Notes under the pieces: generated by a model
What the model saw: only the letters and a program-made list of their open reading frames with translations
The model's database searches: none
Told to the model about the DNA's origin: nothing
From: Eurosta solidaginis
Taxonomy: Eukaryota; Arthropoda; Insecta; Diptera; Tephritidae
Length of the DNA stretch: 64,000 nt
NCBI RefSeq assembly: GCF_040869045.1
Contig: NC_090319.1
Span: 284,739,693-284,803,692, forward strand
Direction: 5' to 3'
Made by a program: the position numbers and the translations under genes
Part shown: one piece after another, positions 1-11,249 of the stretch
Position numbering within the stretch: position 1 is the first letter of the stretch
How the letters are laid out: every line of letters starts with the position of its first letter

Positions 1-836
1 ACTGCACCGAAATTTGGATGGAACACCTTTCCGCCGGTGAGGGTTGTATAGCAGTACCAAATCTCCCTTCCGAAAACCTTCCGATTTATTTTCCTTGTCG
101 TACCTGTGTTTCATCTTACTGCTCATTACCCTGGGCCGTTCCTTCACACTCTGTTGTTTGGTCAATGAACTACTTCGTAGTGCTTGCGCTTGAAGGATTA
201 GCTTCGCATAATCAGTATCGTTCCCACGTTTCACAACAGTAGTGCGCCCCGGCCTGAAACTACCCTCGTATTCTTTCTGGAAAATTCTTTCCTTCGTTTT
301 GGTGCGTCCGTTCGGGTTTGTCAATGCCAGTGTTTCTCTCGCAGGTATCTTTGATTTTGTTTTGTTTGGCCCATTCGTTCCATCAACTTTTACCTTTGAC
401 TTTCGTGGTCTTTGTCGACTCTTCTCCACCAGTACTCGATTACTGCTGAACCCCTTTTTCAAACTGAAGCTAAGTGGCACATCCTGGTTCTCATAGCGCA
501 TAATCTTACTTGGCATATCGATCCTGATGTCATGGTCAACTAAGAAGTCCACTCCCAATATGACTTCATCAACGATCTCCGCCACAACGAATTTGTGTAG
601 AACCATGACATTCCCAATTAAGACTTCACAGATCACTTCTCCCTGGACTTGGTTATACTCGCCAGTAATCGTACGCAATCTTGCTCCAGGTAATGGCTTT
701 ACTCTCCTGTTGACCAAGTCGGATCGGATTAAAGAATGAGATGCGCCCGTATCTACAGTCAGTACACGCTCCTTGCCATCCACATTTCCTTTGACGGTAA
801 AACTGCTCGTTTTCCTTCCAGTTTGCGAGATAGGTA
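1..836 (-). pseudogene. Protease joined to integrase C-terminus of element A
   Basis: The minus strand reads an aspartic protease with the catalytic DTGASHS motif at about 753-733 and the second half near ILGVDFL (about 560-530). The same frame stays open through a basic linker into an integrase tail, with KHRYDKENK at about 112-86 and LVLLYNP at about 60-40. Complete gypsy-like Pol has reverse transcriptase, RNase H and the integrase core between these parts, so about 2.5 kb is missing here without breaking the frame. The frame leaves the window at base 1. Confidence 0.75.
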
Positions 837-2249
837 TCACCCGACATTCAATAGCTGCGGCAGTTCTCGATCTTTACATTTGACTCGCTCTTGCTTATCT
901 CCTCCAGCTTTGCGTTTACGACCAGCCAAGTTGGAACTACCATGACCGGTGCTGCAATGACGCGCAATGTGTCCTGGCTTTCCACACTTAAAACATTTGA
1001 CTGCATCATTATTCTTCTGCAGCGTACCCTTCAATGCTTCCAAAATTGTGTCTACCCACTCTGGTCTTTCTACTTCCACACGATGAGCCTTATATGCTTG
1101 ATTACTCAATAGGGAAGCAGTTTCCTGAGTCAATGCATGTGATACCGTTTCAGCAAAAGTTGGCTTTGGGTTTGCGTATGTGGCTCGCTTCGTTTAGACG
1201 TCCCGTATGCCATTTATAAAACTCTGGATTTTTACCCTCTCGGTGTATTCCACGGGTGCGTCCGCATTTGCCAAATGAGCCAACCTTTCAACATCCGAAG
1301 CAAACTCTTGCAAAGTCTCATTAGCTTTTTGGTAACGGTTTTGCAATTCTATTTGGTATATCTGTTTCCTGTATTCGCTTCCGTATCGCCGTTCTACAGC
1401 AGCCATCAATGCGTCATAACTGTTCCGTTCGTACTCTGAAATAGTCTGTAAGATTTCGGCAGCTTGTCCTTTCAATGCTACGAAGAGTGCAGCAACTTTA
1501 TCTTCAGTATTCCAGTTGTTCACTGTTGCGGTCTTCTCAAACTGTAGCTTAAAGACCTGGAAAGGAAGAGAACCGTCAAAGGATGGTGTTTTTACCTTTG
1601 GATTACTCGTTGGAACTGCTGGGCGATTTAGTTGCAACTGCTCGATACGTGCTCTCAAAGCATCCACCTCGGCCTCGATTTTTTCTTCAAACTGTAAAAT
1701 TTTTGTATCTTGCGCCTCCAACTTCGAGGAAATACGTCCTTCTTGCTCTTCCAGTTGAGCAGAGATCTGCGATGATATCTGTGCTGAAATTTGCGTCGAC
1801 ATTTCGGATATTCGTGCCTCTTGTGCTTCAATCTTCGCTGTTATTTCAGACGACATTTCTGCAATACGTGTCTCCTGTGATTCCATCTTGGATGCCATAT
1901 ATGTCTTCTGTTCTTCCATCTTGGACGTTATGCGTGTCTCCTGCGATTCCAGTTTTGATGCAATTTACGACGACATTGATTTTACTGTCGATGTTTGCGC
2001 AGATATTGCAGCCAATATCATGTTCAAGTCTGTGCTCGTAACTCTCTGCGATGTTTCATTTTTCTCTTCAATTTTTGTTGTCTTCTCGCCATCAAGGGGA
2101 AAGACATACTCTTCCACGTTAATTCCTTCTGCTTCCATTGCCTCTCGTAGTCGTGCTTGAAGTTCGATTTTAATGCCGCTTGTATTCAATCCACGGCTCT
2201 CCAACTCCTTCTTCAGCTGCTGGATCTTTAATTCACTCCACTTTGCCAT
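837..2249 (-). pseudogene. Gag of element A: SAP motif, coiled coil, zinc knuckle
   Basis: One frame runs from the ATG at 2249 to 837, broken by two in-frame ochre stops (near 1965 and 1194). In order it contains an N-terminal SAP-like motif (about residues 5-38, key pattern L..LK.EL..RGL), a long heptad-type coiled coil made of repeated QE.RI.EM and QISAQ units (about 2000-1660), a conserved Gag body, and a CCHC zinc knuckle CFKCGKPGHIARHC near 1000. Retroviral-type Gag packages the element RNA. The protease that follows is in another frame, which could be a normal frameshift or decay. Because of the two stops it cannot make full Gag. Confidence 0.8.
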
Positions 2250-2308
2250 GCCTAAGTTGTATTCGAAGTCTTCGGAATTTATTCAACAATTCCTCTTCTG
2301 ACTCCAAT

Positions 2309-2827
2309 TGTAACGAATTTACTGCAATTCCGCTTATTTCAAATCTTCTACTAAGGTTCGAATCACTAAACTGTTGAATAAATAACACCACTATTCAGTA
2401 ATGCAAAATGGTCTTTATTAGACTACTTTCAAAATAACATTTCTATTGCTCGAGAGTTAGCGTGCTTAATCAAAACTGATTCTCGCGCCTCTACTGTTGG
2501 TGCTTTTATACTCTGTGATTTCCTCCTTGCATCTTCTAGGCGCTTCCAGAATTTACTTAGTTACTGCCATATAACTATAACTACAGATGCAGATGTATAG
2601 CTTCTCATATGCGCGTGTATTTGTGAGCGACACTTCCACAATTACAATTGCATATTTTTGGGAGCATCTCAGATAAGATATCTGCATGTGTTTGTGCGTC
2701 TCTTCTCCGCTGCGTGTACGTACATATGTGTAGGCATAATGATTGATCTATTGATGTGCATACAAGGCACTGCCTAGCATCGGCTTAGAGATGAGAGTAT
2801 CCCTTAATGTTGTTAATATTCGTCACA
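2309..2827 (-). repeat. 5' LTR of element A
   Basis: Read on minus it starts TGTGACGAATATTA and ends AATTCGTTACA (519 bp). It has a TATAAAAG box (2503-2510) and an AATAAA signal (2414-2419), both on minus. Two related LTRs in the window of 537 and 524 bp confirm the ends. Two bases after the LTR end lies TGGAGTCAGAAG, a possible primer-binding site (tRNA-Leu-like, tentative). Confidence 0.85.
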
Positions 2828-2831
2828 ATAT

Positions 2832-3480
2832 TTTGTATTGATTAAGAATTTTTAATCTTCTGTAAATTTTTTAAACTATGTGTTATAAGTTGTCAAGATA
2901 CGAAAATCGATATTATAGTTTTAAAACTCAGTTTGAATGTATTATTTACCTGCTTTAAATTGCTTCACTCAGTAGTATAACTCAAGTACTTGATCATAGT
3001 TGCAATATTACATTGTGCAACGTTTTCAGGCCATATTATCAAAACGAAAAATTTCAATCCAGGATGGGGTCGTTTATAGATCGTAGAACATACTTTTGCT
3101 TTTGTTTCTTTATTGCTTCGCCATAAAACCGTTGCACTGTTTTAATTATTTTTATTATTATTTTTTTTTTGATAACTTTACATATTTGAAAATCAATTTG
3201 TGAACAAAATTTACTTTAAGTGGAGAGGTATGTTAGTGTTATCTGGCTCTATGCTCTCGGAACAGAGTCGTTTGCTCAAAGTACTCTAATAATAACTACT
3301 TAAGTAATTAATTTGTATAGTTTTATATACAATTACTAAACTCAAGAACGCACTCTTATGATTGTGTTTTTTTTTTTTTTTGTATATTTATTTAACATTT
3401 GAATATTGTATAAATAAATTATTCAAAAATAATAATAATAATACTTTTCTTTGGGGTATGAGTTTAGACATACTTCCAGT
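2832..3480. other. AT-rich intergenic stretch, nothing recognised
   Basis: AT-rich DNA with T-runs and an AAT run near 3428. I see no coding or repeat signal. Confidence 0.5.
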
Positions 3481-3533
3481 GACGTAGCGAAGGGGAGAAG
3501 GGTGCTATAAAAACTGCTGGCAATTTTCAATTC

Positions 3534-3818
3534 TTATAACAATTGATTTCTTGAATATATTCTGAGGCAGGACTTTTTTGAACTGGCAAACGAGGCTGAT
3601 ATCAGTGGCGTAGTGAGGTTTTCTTGCGTCCGGGCAAAATATTTTTTTGCGCCGCCGTTTACTATATCAATATCCCATTTTTCACAAAGAGACTTCGCTT
3701 TTTCTATAGCTTCTTTAAAGAGAGTGTGTCGAATTTCGGACATTTCACTCACTAATGATTTAAGATCATGATATACTTCTCTAAAATTCATCCCCGGATC
3801 TTGTAATCTGAGCTGCAC
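3534..3818 (-). pseudogene. hAT-like (ZMYM1-type) transposase fragment
   Basis: A 94-aa minus-strand frame contains GMNFREVYHDLKSLVSE and IRHTLFKEAIEKAKSLCEKW. This resembles the middle of domesticated-looking hAT transposases of the ZMYM1 type, where a coiled-coil segment precedes the basic VKRK stretch. No start, DNA-binding finger or dimerisation domain is present. Flanking DNA at about 3480-3530 and 3930-3990 is richer in GC and may belong to the same relic. Family assignment comes from memory of the pattern and is tentative. Confidence 0.4.
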
Positions 3819-3990
3819 ACGATCAATCCTCCTTAAGATTTCATACCATAAATGAACTAATGTTATGAAACTAAAATTTTGTATATTCAGAACTGGCAGT
3901 TATAATAAAAATACAAATTATCCAGGAAGTTCTGCTTTGCGGACCATTTGGCGCCCCCTGTGGGTAGCGCCCGAGGAAATCTCCCTACGC

Positions 3991-4982
3991 TACTGCATAC
4001 TTCTATCAGTGAACTTAAGATTGTAGATAGATGGATAATTATAATTTATTGAGGATTGCACTGCAACCATTGGTCTATTGTGCATTCATCTCCTTCACAG
4101 CACCTCATACAAGCCGACTTCCTTGATGAGGGATTTAATGTGGGAATGCTCTGGCCATGGTGAGCCCATAAGCGTAGCCCTGCGTCTTGAGGTCTCCGGT
4201 GATCGATTGTATAAAACTGTTTATATTAAACTTAAAGGCCGAGACACAATGAAGCTTTTCATACGCAATCTTACAGTAACATCGCCACAATCAACCAAGA
4301 TGTTGCGTCTGTAAATATAAAAAACTTCAGACTTGGCAATTCAAGTTTATTTCGCCTTGCCCATTCACATACAAGGTTTCGCGAAGCACTGTTATAAACA
4401 TTCACACTATACAAGAAAAATACTTGCTAACAGATTTTGTGTTCTATTGATTTATTAAATTGGAGTTTTTAACTGTGAAAAATGTTAAAAGAGCCCCAAC
4501 ATATGGCAAAATAATTTAACTTGCGAAGTGTGAAAGCACCCTTAGCCAAAGGAAATGTCGAATTCTTCTCCTTATGCTTTGCTTGCAACAAAAGTTGGAA
4601 GTTGGCTACTTTTTCATGTCAGATGGTGCCAGTGTCGCTCGATCTGCCATTTTCCATAAAAATACGTGAAATCTACTCGTATTGCATTAGGTTGCGTTAT
4701 ACGCACAAATTGCTTATGTGACGGGGCTTGAAATGGCTTCAAAAGCAAGCCTCGCTTAGGGCAATTAGAGCTTAGAGTTGTGCTAAAATAGCTACATAAG
4801 GGAGAAGGGAATGCGTCTCCTTGCTAAAAACCTGACTATGGTCTCAAACGTGGATGCGTCAGGCAAGTTATCTTTTTAACTCAGATTTAGTTTGTCATAA
4901 GGGGATAAACTTATACTTTACTGAAGTTTATTTGGCGCAGAAACTTTATAGATTTTTCAAAAGCTAAAATAATCATAACCTA
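3991..4982. other. Unassigned intergenic DNA
   Basis: No recognisable gene. Small frames here (for example 4078-4314 and 4521-4721) have no family resemblance and no supporting splice or start context. Confidence 0.4.
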
Positions 4983-5526
4983 ATATATGTATTACCAACC
5001 TTTGTATAGAGATTGTTGTGAAGCATGAGGTTTATCAAAACGCCTAAAATTATACATGAGAGCTGCTATAGCCTAAAGTCTAATTTTTTTTAGTGTAAAA
5101 AGCTTTTTTAATTCTTTTACCCAGTAAGAAAAAAACATATTCAGAGCGTGCAAATATAGGTAAATAGAATATTATTGTTGAATAGCGGCAAAGCTATTAT
5201 ACAACAAAGAGTCAGTTTATTAAGTATTTCTGGATTAAGGAAGGGTAAATATACTCTATTGGTGCAAGAAGAACCAGGTAGATCAAGATCCTGTGTGCTT
5301 GTTAAAAAGCAGTTTAAAGCTTTTCTTCTTTGTAGTGTTAGCAATAACGATGTCTCAACAGTTAACACTCTATGGGTGGTTTCGTTTTTCGTTTGCCGAG
5401 AGCGGTTTACTTTTCAATTGAGGTTAAAATAGCATTTACATATTGGCAAGAGTGATTCACTGCTAGATTTCTAAGCTGACGTTGTTATTTGGCTTAGCAT
5501 TAAGCGAAATTAAACGAAATCGTTTG

Positions 5527-5640
5527 CTATTGCGAAATTATGGCAGCCAACAGAGACTTCGATTTTCCCTTATTCACCATCAAACCCATCTTTTCCGCTT
5601 CTTTTTCCGCTTGAGGTAAACAGAACTTACGTAGGGTTTC
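5527..5640 (-). pseudogene. RTE-type reverse transcriptase scrap, copy 1
   Basis: The minus strand encodes AEKEAEKMGLMVNKGKSKSL, which matches the short segment after the YADD box in RTE-like LINE reverse transcriptases (the usual form is EA..MGL.VNE.KTKY). The related segment in the larger fragment at 58981 supports this. Only about 25-35 residues are recognisable; the sequence upstream on minus is not RT. Confidence 0.45.
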
Positions 5641-6322
5641 AGAAATTGCATGACTTGCGGTCATCCCGTCTGAAACCTTGTTTATTTTGGAAGAGCTCAG
5701 AAAGATCCTTCCTAATTCTGACTGAGCTGGTGGTATGGCCCATCGCCATTCGTATAATTGTATAAGTTTTGTGCGCATATATGTATTACCAACCTTTGTA
5801 TAGAGATTGTTGTGAAGCATGAGGTTTATCAAAACGCCTAAAATTATACATGAGAGCTGCTATAGCCTAAAGTCTAATTTTTTTTTAGTGTAAAAAGCTT
5901 TTTTAATTCTGTTACCCAGTAAGAAAAAAACATATTCAGAGCGTGCAAATATAGGTAAATAGAATATTATTGTTGAATAGCGGCAAAGCTATTATACAAC
6001 AAAGAGTCAGTTTATTAAGTATTTCTGGATTAAGGAAGGGTAAATATAATCTATTGGTGCAAGAAGAACCAGGTAGATCAAGATCCTGTGTGCTTGTTAA
6101 AAAGCAGTTTAAAGCTTTTCTTCTTTGTAGTGTTAGCAATAACGATGTCTCAACAGTTAACACTCTATGGGTGGTTTCGTTTTTCGTTTGCCGAGAGCGG
6201 TTTACTTTTCAATTGAGGTTAAAATAGCATTTACATATTGGCAAGAGTGATTCACTGCTAGATTTCTAAGCTGACGTTGTTATTTGGCTTAATGCTGGTT
6301 CACAAATAAACGAAATCGTTTG

Positions 6323-6432
6323 CTATTGCGAAATTATGGCAGCCAACAGAGACTTCGATTTTCCCTCATTCACCATCAAACCCATCTTTTCCGCTTCTTT
6401 TTCCGCTTGAGGTAAACAGAACTTACGTAGGG
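6323..6432 (-). pseudogene. RTE-type reverse transcriptase scrap, copy 2
   Basis: This is the second copy made by the tandem duplication and differs at single residues (VNEGKSK instead of VNKGKSK). VNE is the usual family form, so copy 2 is closer to the ancestral sequence at that codon. Confidence 0.45.
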
Positions 6433-6572
6433 TTTCAGAAATTGCATAACTTGCGGTCATCCCGTCTGAAACCTTGTTTATTTTGGAAGAGCTCAGAAAG
6501 ATCCTTCCTAATTCTGACTGAGCTGGTGGTATGGCCCATCGCCATTCGTATAATTGTATAAGTTTTGTGCGC

Positions 6573-7515
6573 AAACAGAATTCAACATTGCGGCATAAAG
6601 GCAACTCGTTTTCGTGCTATCAAGGCGGCTTTAAAATCAACAAAGAACTGACGTGCGTCAATTCCTTTTTGTTGTTTTTTTTCCAATGCTTGGTATATAG
6701 ATATACAAGGATAGTCGTATTATGCTCGACTTAAAAAAATCTGCATCAAAATAAAAACTACCTCTGTCCGTTTTTCATCTAATCAAGAAAAGCCACGTGC
6801 AGGATACGATTTTTTCCGACGAGGAAGTCATTTATTATTGCAACCAGGAGGATTTTAAGAAGTACTCATATACAGAAAAAAACGATTTAGGGCTGTTATT
6901 GGAATGAACCAAAGGAGTTATGCCCGTATTACTTTGTTTGATTTAAATAAAATTATCTCATGTTCAACTACAATCTTCCGAGGACGGAAGACCTAATATA
7001 GAGCTTTCTGTGTGATATCCAATCCCTGCTGGGGGAGGAAAGCTTCTCATGAAGCAATAGTGTTTTAAACCTTTTGGTCGTAAGGGATTCATCTTAACGG
7101 ATCAGGGTGGGTGTACCGTATCGAACGCTTTCTACAGGACGAGTGCCACTATATCGTCGCGAACAGGGTTGTGGTTAAGACCGTAATTTATTTGATGGTA
7201 TTTAGGTAGTCGAAGGTTCGCGATAGAGGAAAGAAGCAGAATCGTCTGAAATGTCTTTGACTCCTTGTTTTTGGATTTTTCTTGCCTTGAGTTTTTGAAA
7301 CACCTTTCCATAATAACTTTTCAACTTAACGATCCCTACGGACATACATATAAGCGCAGTTCAGTAAATAGATAAGCAGCTCAGAAAGTTTTTTCATCGA
7401 CAATCGTTGATGATATCAAAGGAAGAGTGAAAAACTCCGAGTTCTAGGAAAATGAAATACAAAATTAAACTTATAGTCGGTAATCGTTTAACATAAGGAT
7501 TCAATATGAAGCAAC
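6573..7515. other. Unassigned DNA before element B
   Basis: No gene, tandem repeat or terminal repeat is visible. The stretch ends at the ATAT target site of element B (7516-7519). Without element B it would join directly to DNA just past the transporter stop codon. Confidence 0.4.
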
Positions 7516-7519
7516 ATAT

Positions 7520-9205
7520 TGTACGTAGCGTTACAATAACGTAACCCCCTGTATTTCCTTATTCACTTAAACCTGAACCTCCCTGTACTTATTTTTCTAT
7601 AGCATAACCAACAACCACTTGTACTTATTCTTATATAGCATAGTCAACAACCACTGATATCAAACCAATGAAAATCACAATAATGGTGTGTTGACTTCTC
7701 AACCAGTTTGCGGCACCACCCATATAAACATCAAATTTGCATTTTTGCAATTCAGTCCTCACAGGTGAGCCAGCGGGAGTGGTTGTCTTTTTAAAGACAA
7801 AGTAACCACTTCGGCTAGCTTGCTGAGTGGAAGCGGCGCTGTCATGGCGCGGGTCACCCTCCACCAGGGCTGGACGACGCGAGTGGTGTCTTCGGACTAA
7901 TTTTCCCTCCGTCGCCCACCTTGGTGCTTGAGCGGCCCGCTGCTTCAATGATCAAATACCCCCTCAGCTCGGGCTGCGAGGCAGGGGCGCCGTCATGGCG
8001 CGGGTCACCTTCCACCAGGGCTGGACGACGCGAGTGGTGTCTTCGGACTACTTTTCTCTCCGTCGCCCACCTTGGTGCTTGATCGGCCCGCCGCCTCAAT
8101 GACCCAAAGCACCCCTCCCCCTCAGCTCTGGTTTAATTGGCTGGCCGGAGCGGTGGGACCACTCCCACTAGTTAGCTAGGGAGAAGAGGGTGCGGCCGTG
8201 GCGCGAGTCACCCCTTGCTGCACCAGGATGACGAGAGTGGTGTCTTCGGGCTACTTTTCCCTCCGTCGCCCTGGTCTGGTAAGGAATGACCCGCTGCCCG
8301 AACGACCGCACGACCCCTCTCCATAGCTCTGGTTTCAGCCGTGAGCCGATGCGTGCGCACAGGGGCTACCGCTGTGCGTTAAGGTGCACTTCCCCTCCGC
8401 CCACGGGTCGACCCACGGTGCCCCGGCTGGTACAACTCCGCCCCCTTACGACCCTTCTACTTATGTGCAAGTAGGGAGGCGGGGGTGTCCAGCGGTGAAA
8501 CCAGCACTAACGAGTCCTCACAGTCTCTTCCCCAGGTGACCGACCCCGCGGACTACCGATCCTGCCGAAGGCTACCGATCAATCCCATCCCGCCGATACC
8601 GTCAACCGAGCCGCCGCTGTCCAGGTAAACACCATCTCCAGCCTACTTCCCCCCTCTCCCCGGCCCTGGTACGCACTCCGTAGCCCACCGCCGCTGCCGT
8701 CTGCATCCGTCACGCCGCTGCTTCGACGACCGTTGGCCGTCTGCCATCCTACCGCCGTTAATCCGCTTCATCCGTCCCGCCGCTGCTACGACGACCATTC
8801 GTCGTTCGCCGTCCTACCACCGTTAAGCTGCTGCATCCGTCACGCCGTTGCCACGACGACCGTTGGCCGTCTGCCACCCTACCGCCGTTAAGGCGAGGCA
8901 TCCGTCCCGCCGTTGCTACACTAGCCACTGGCCGCTTGCCATCCTACCGCCGTACGAGTCCGCCTGTCACCCGACCGCTCAACCGCCCTACCGAACCTCC
9001 TCTACCCCAACGACCGTTAGCCGCCGCTCCGCCCCCTCGCCATCTTGCGACGAAAAGCTGCTGCCCGCCTAATATCTCCAGCCGTGTGTGCGTGTGTTCG
9101 TAACACATAAATATCGTGTATTTATTCAGTAGGGGTTTGTGGGACCTTTACTCGACTCTGGATTGACTCAGCGTTACCCCAGCCTTAGACAAAACCCACC
9201 TCATA
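7520..9205 (+). repeat. 5' LTR of element B
   Basis: 1686 bp, starting TGTACGTAGCG and ending CCTCATA. It contains two copies of a roughly 125-bp GC-rich unit (about 7840-8100) and, further on, about four copies of a 66-bp unit containing CCGTTGGCCGTCTGCCATCC (about 8690-8990). The start is TGTACG, where the 3' LTR has TGTAACG. Confidence 0.9.
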
Positions 9206-9206
9206 A

Positions 9207-10360
9207 ATGGCGCCCGAGCAGGGACCCTCCTCCGCAGATGACCGTGGAAAAACAAATACAACAACCACCAACACTGCCGGGGCGGGTTCGACGAACACAC
9301 CATCAGAAACAACAAACACACCGGCCCCCGAAGGTACGACGCTGAATACCGACTCACTCAATTGGATCTACTTACTGAAAAGGGAGAGGCTGATAGAGGA
9401 ATGTAAGAAGCATAGCATTCCCGTGGAAGGCCAAACCGTAGCCGATCTACGCTGCACACTGAGCACGTACGTGCAAGCAAAACGCACGAGGAAATCAAGC
9501 GAAGACCTACTGAAGGAGTTGGAGAAGGAAGTAGAAGAGGACGAAGGGAAACCAGTTAAACTACCAACACCGACACTAAACATCACCCCAACACAACCGA
9601 CCAAGTCAATAACCGCCATCCAGGTACAAAATTCCCTCTCGCATGCGCATGAGAGAGAACGCGCGCAACCGAAACGAGACGAAATGAGCACCAGTATGCT
9701 AATGAATACCGTCCGCCACTGGGATCTGCATTTTTCGGGAGAGGAGTCGCTGCACGAATTTCTGGAGAGAATAGAGGAGCTCCCCGAATGCTACCGCATC
9801 CCTGTCGACCGACTCCTCCTAACGCTGCCGGAACTGCTGCGTGGCAAAGCACTCCAATGGTACCGCATCCGTAAGCAACAAATCAACCACTGGAGCGATT
9901 TTCGAAGGGAGGTGAAATTTTTTTTCTGCCTAAGCGTCAGCTTCAACATTTAGAAGAGGCCATCCGAAAACGCAGGCAACAAGGCCGAGAAAAAGCCAAG
10001 GTCTTTGTCCTGGCATTGGAAACGCTGATCCGCCAGCATCCGACAATGTGCAAGGAAAATCACCTCGAGCGAATATACGATGGCCTACGCGTTGAATACC
10101 GCCTCTTCGTCAAGCGGAGCGAGTTTAAGACGATCGATGATCTCCTGGAAATAACGGAGGAATATGAGCTGCTAAAAAGCGAGGAAGCGAAACAGGACAA
10201 AGAGGCGATCCACAGCCTGTATCATCTTCAAAAGGAGTACGATAGCAAGGAGTGCTGCTGGCGCTGCAAGGAACGCGGACACCGCCGCTTCCAATGCAGG
10301 GGCCGCTGGAGAATGTTCTGCTCCAGGTGTGGAGAAGACAACATCCTCTCCAGGGACTGA
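9207..10360 (+). pseudogene. Gag of element B, frameshifted
   Basis: The frame opens at ATG 9207, so the first residues (MAPEQG) are encoded by the primer-binding site. After a Thr/Asn-rich stretch comes a SAP-like motif (about residues 50-90, LKRERLIEECKKH then LRCTLSTY), then the Gag body. One T appears to be missing from the T-run at about 9917-9924, which moves the frame; the second frame continues to 10360. A CCHC knuckle CCWRCKERGHRRFQC lies near 10250, followed by a degenerate knuckle (CSRCGEDN) in which the His position is Ile and the last Cys position is the TGA stop at 10358-10360. Confidence 0.8.
9208..9225 (+). other. Primer-binding site of element B, tRNA-Lys type
   Basis: TGGCGCCCGAGCAGGGAC starts two bases after the LTR. 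It differs at one position from the tRNA-Lys(UUU) primer-binding site used by several retroelements. The gag start codon at 9207 overlaps it. Confidence 0.8.
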
Positions 10361-11092
10361 CTATGCCCTTCGACCAACCAATCCACCGACAACAACACAT
10401 CCAGGATGCCGTCAAGGTATGTGAGAGGAAGCCGCCAAGCATTATTTGTGCGGCCACAGAAGCCTATTGAACCACCAGCCTGCGATCCCGCTGCCGAAAT
10501 GCAAGTAGATGACCGTTTCTATATACCGATAACCATCGAGGGCATGAGCGTGCGTGCGCTAGTGGACACCGGCGCCACCCTTTCATACGTCGATGAGTCA
10601 ATACTAAATCACCTGGAGAGAAGCAACATCAAACCACGTCTTAACAGGCGGAGCGTCCAATTGGCAGACCAAACGTGTGTCTATAGTTCGAATTCCTACA
10701 CAGCAAGGATAACGTACCAAGGACGAACGACCAACACAATGATGTCCGTCATCCCGAGCCTGGCAGAACGGATGATCATAGGTATGGACTTTTTACGGGA
10801 AAGGGGAATCACCCTCACGCTAGATGGCCAGCCGTTAGAAGCCACTTTGACCAGAAGATCAGCCGAGTTAGACACACTATGTGCAATGACCAGCTGGGAA
10901 CACGTGAGCAATCGCCAAAATTCGGAGCAGGAAACTTTTTCAGCGCACCACCAGAAGCGATTGAGTAAAACCGTTAGCCCAATTACCGCAGCCGAACATT
11001 CGACCATCCGTAAACATAACCGACCGCTGAAGCAACGCTTCCACCCCCGTTGCCCGGCTATACAAAAATACAACCGCAATAAAGTGTACTGA
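10361..11092 (+). pseudogene. Protease and start of reverse transcriptase of element B
   Basis: This continues the second gag frame directly past the TGA at 10358. It has the aspartic protease motif ALVDTGATLSYVD (about 10550-10590) and the second half IIGMDFLRERG (about 10780-10810). Near the end, AEHSTIRKHNRPLKQRFHPR (about 10990-11050) matches the segment that leads into gypsy-type reverse transcriptase. The frame stops at 11092 and no RT catalytic motif follows, so the polymerase is deleted. Confidence 0.75.
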
Positions 11093-11249
11093 AAAAGAGC
11101 GCCGAACGCGATATTCAATACGCTCTCCCGCCGCCCGTTACAAAACACCGACACACCGATACAAAAACCACCAGACATATTTTACACAATAAAAAGCGAC
11201 AGAGAAGAGCCCGGTGAGATTATTGGCAACCATGCAATAGCCGCAGCCA

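Larger units (their letters stand above)
1..2827 (-). mobile_element. Ty3/gypsy-like retrotransposon A, 5' part, internally deleted
   Basis: Reading the minus strand, the order is 5' LTR (2827-2309), Gag (2249-837), aspartic protease, then directly the C-terminal end of integrase running off the left edge. Reverse transcriptase, RNase H and the integrase core are missing, so this is a non-autonomous or dead copy. ATAT at 2828-2831 flanks the LTR and is probably one half of a 4-bp target duplication; the other half lies outside the window. Two other LTRs of the same family are at 26007-26543 and 28065-28588. Placement in Ty3/gypsy rests on the 4-bp duplication, zinc-knuckle Gag, DTGA protease and the LYNP-type integrase tail. 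Confidence 0.85.
4983..6572. repeat. 794-bp direct tandem duplication, two copies
   Basis: Copy 1 (4983-5776) and copy 2 (5777-6572) are nearly identical. Both start ATATATGTATTACC and end TTTTGTGCGC, and the junction is direct. The main difference is a short indel near 5498-5515 versus 6291-6305, plus scattered substitutions. High identity points to a recent duplication. Each copy carries an RTE-like scrap on minus near its end. Confidence 0.9.

Noticed and set aside
7631..8099. Arg-rich minus-strand frames in the LTRs of element B (also 12143-12460)
   Set aside because: They follow the GC-rich internal LTR repeat and appear in both LTRs. No coding evidence.
9148..9852. Minus-strand frames opposite element B gag
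   Set aside because: Shadows of the gag reading frame.
10358..10360. Selenocysteine reading of the UGA at the last zinc-knuckle position
   Set aside because: No SECIS-like structure was noticed, and retroelement Gag is not a selenoprotein. Nonsense mutation or readthrough explains it better.
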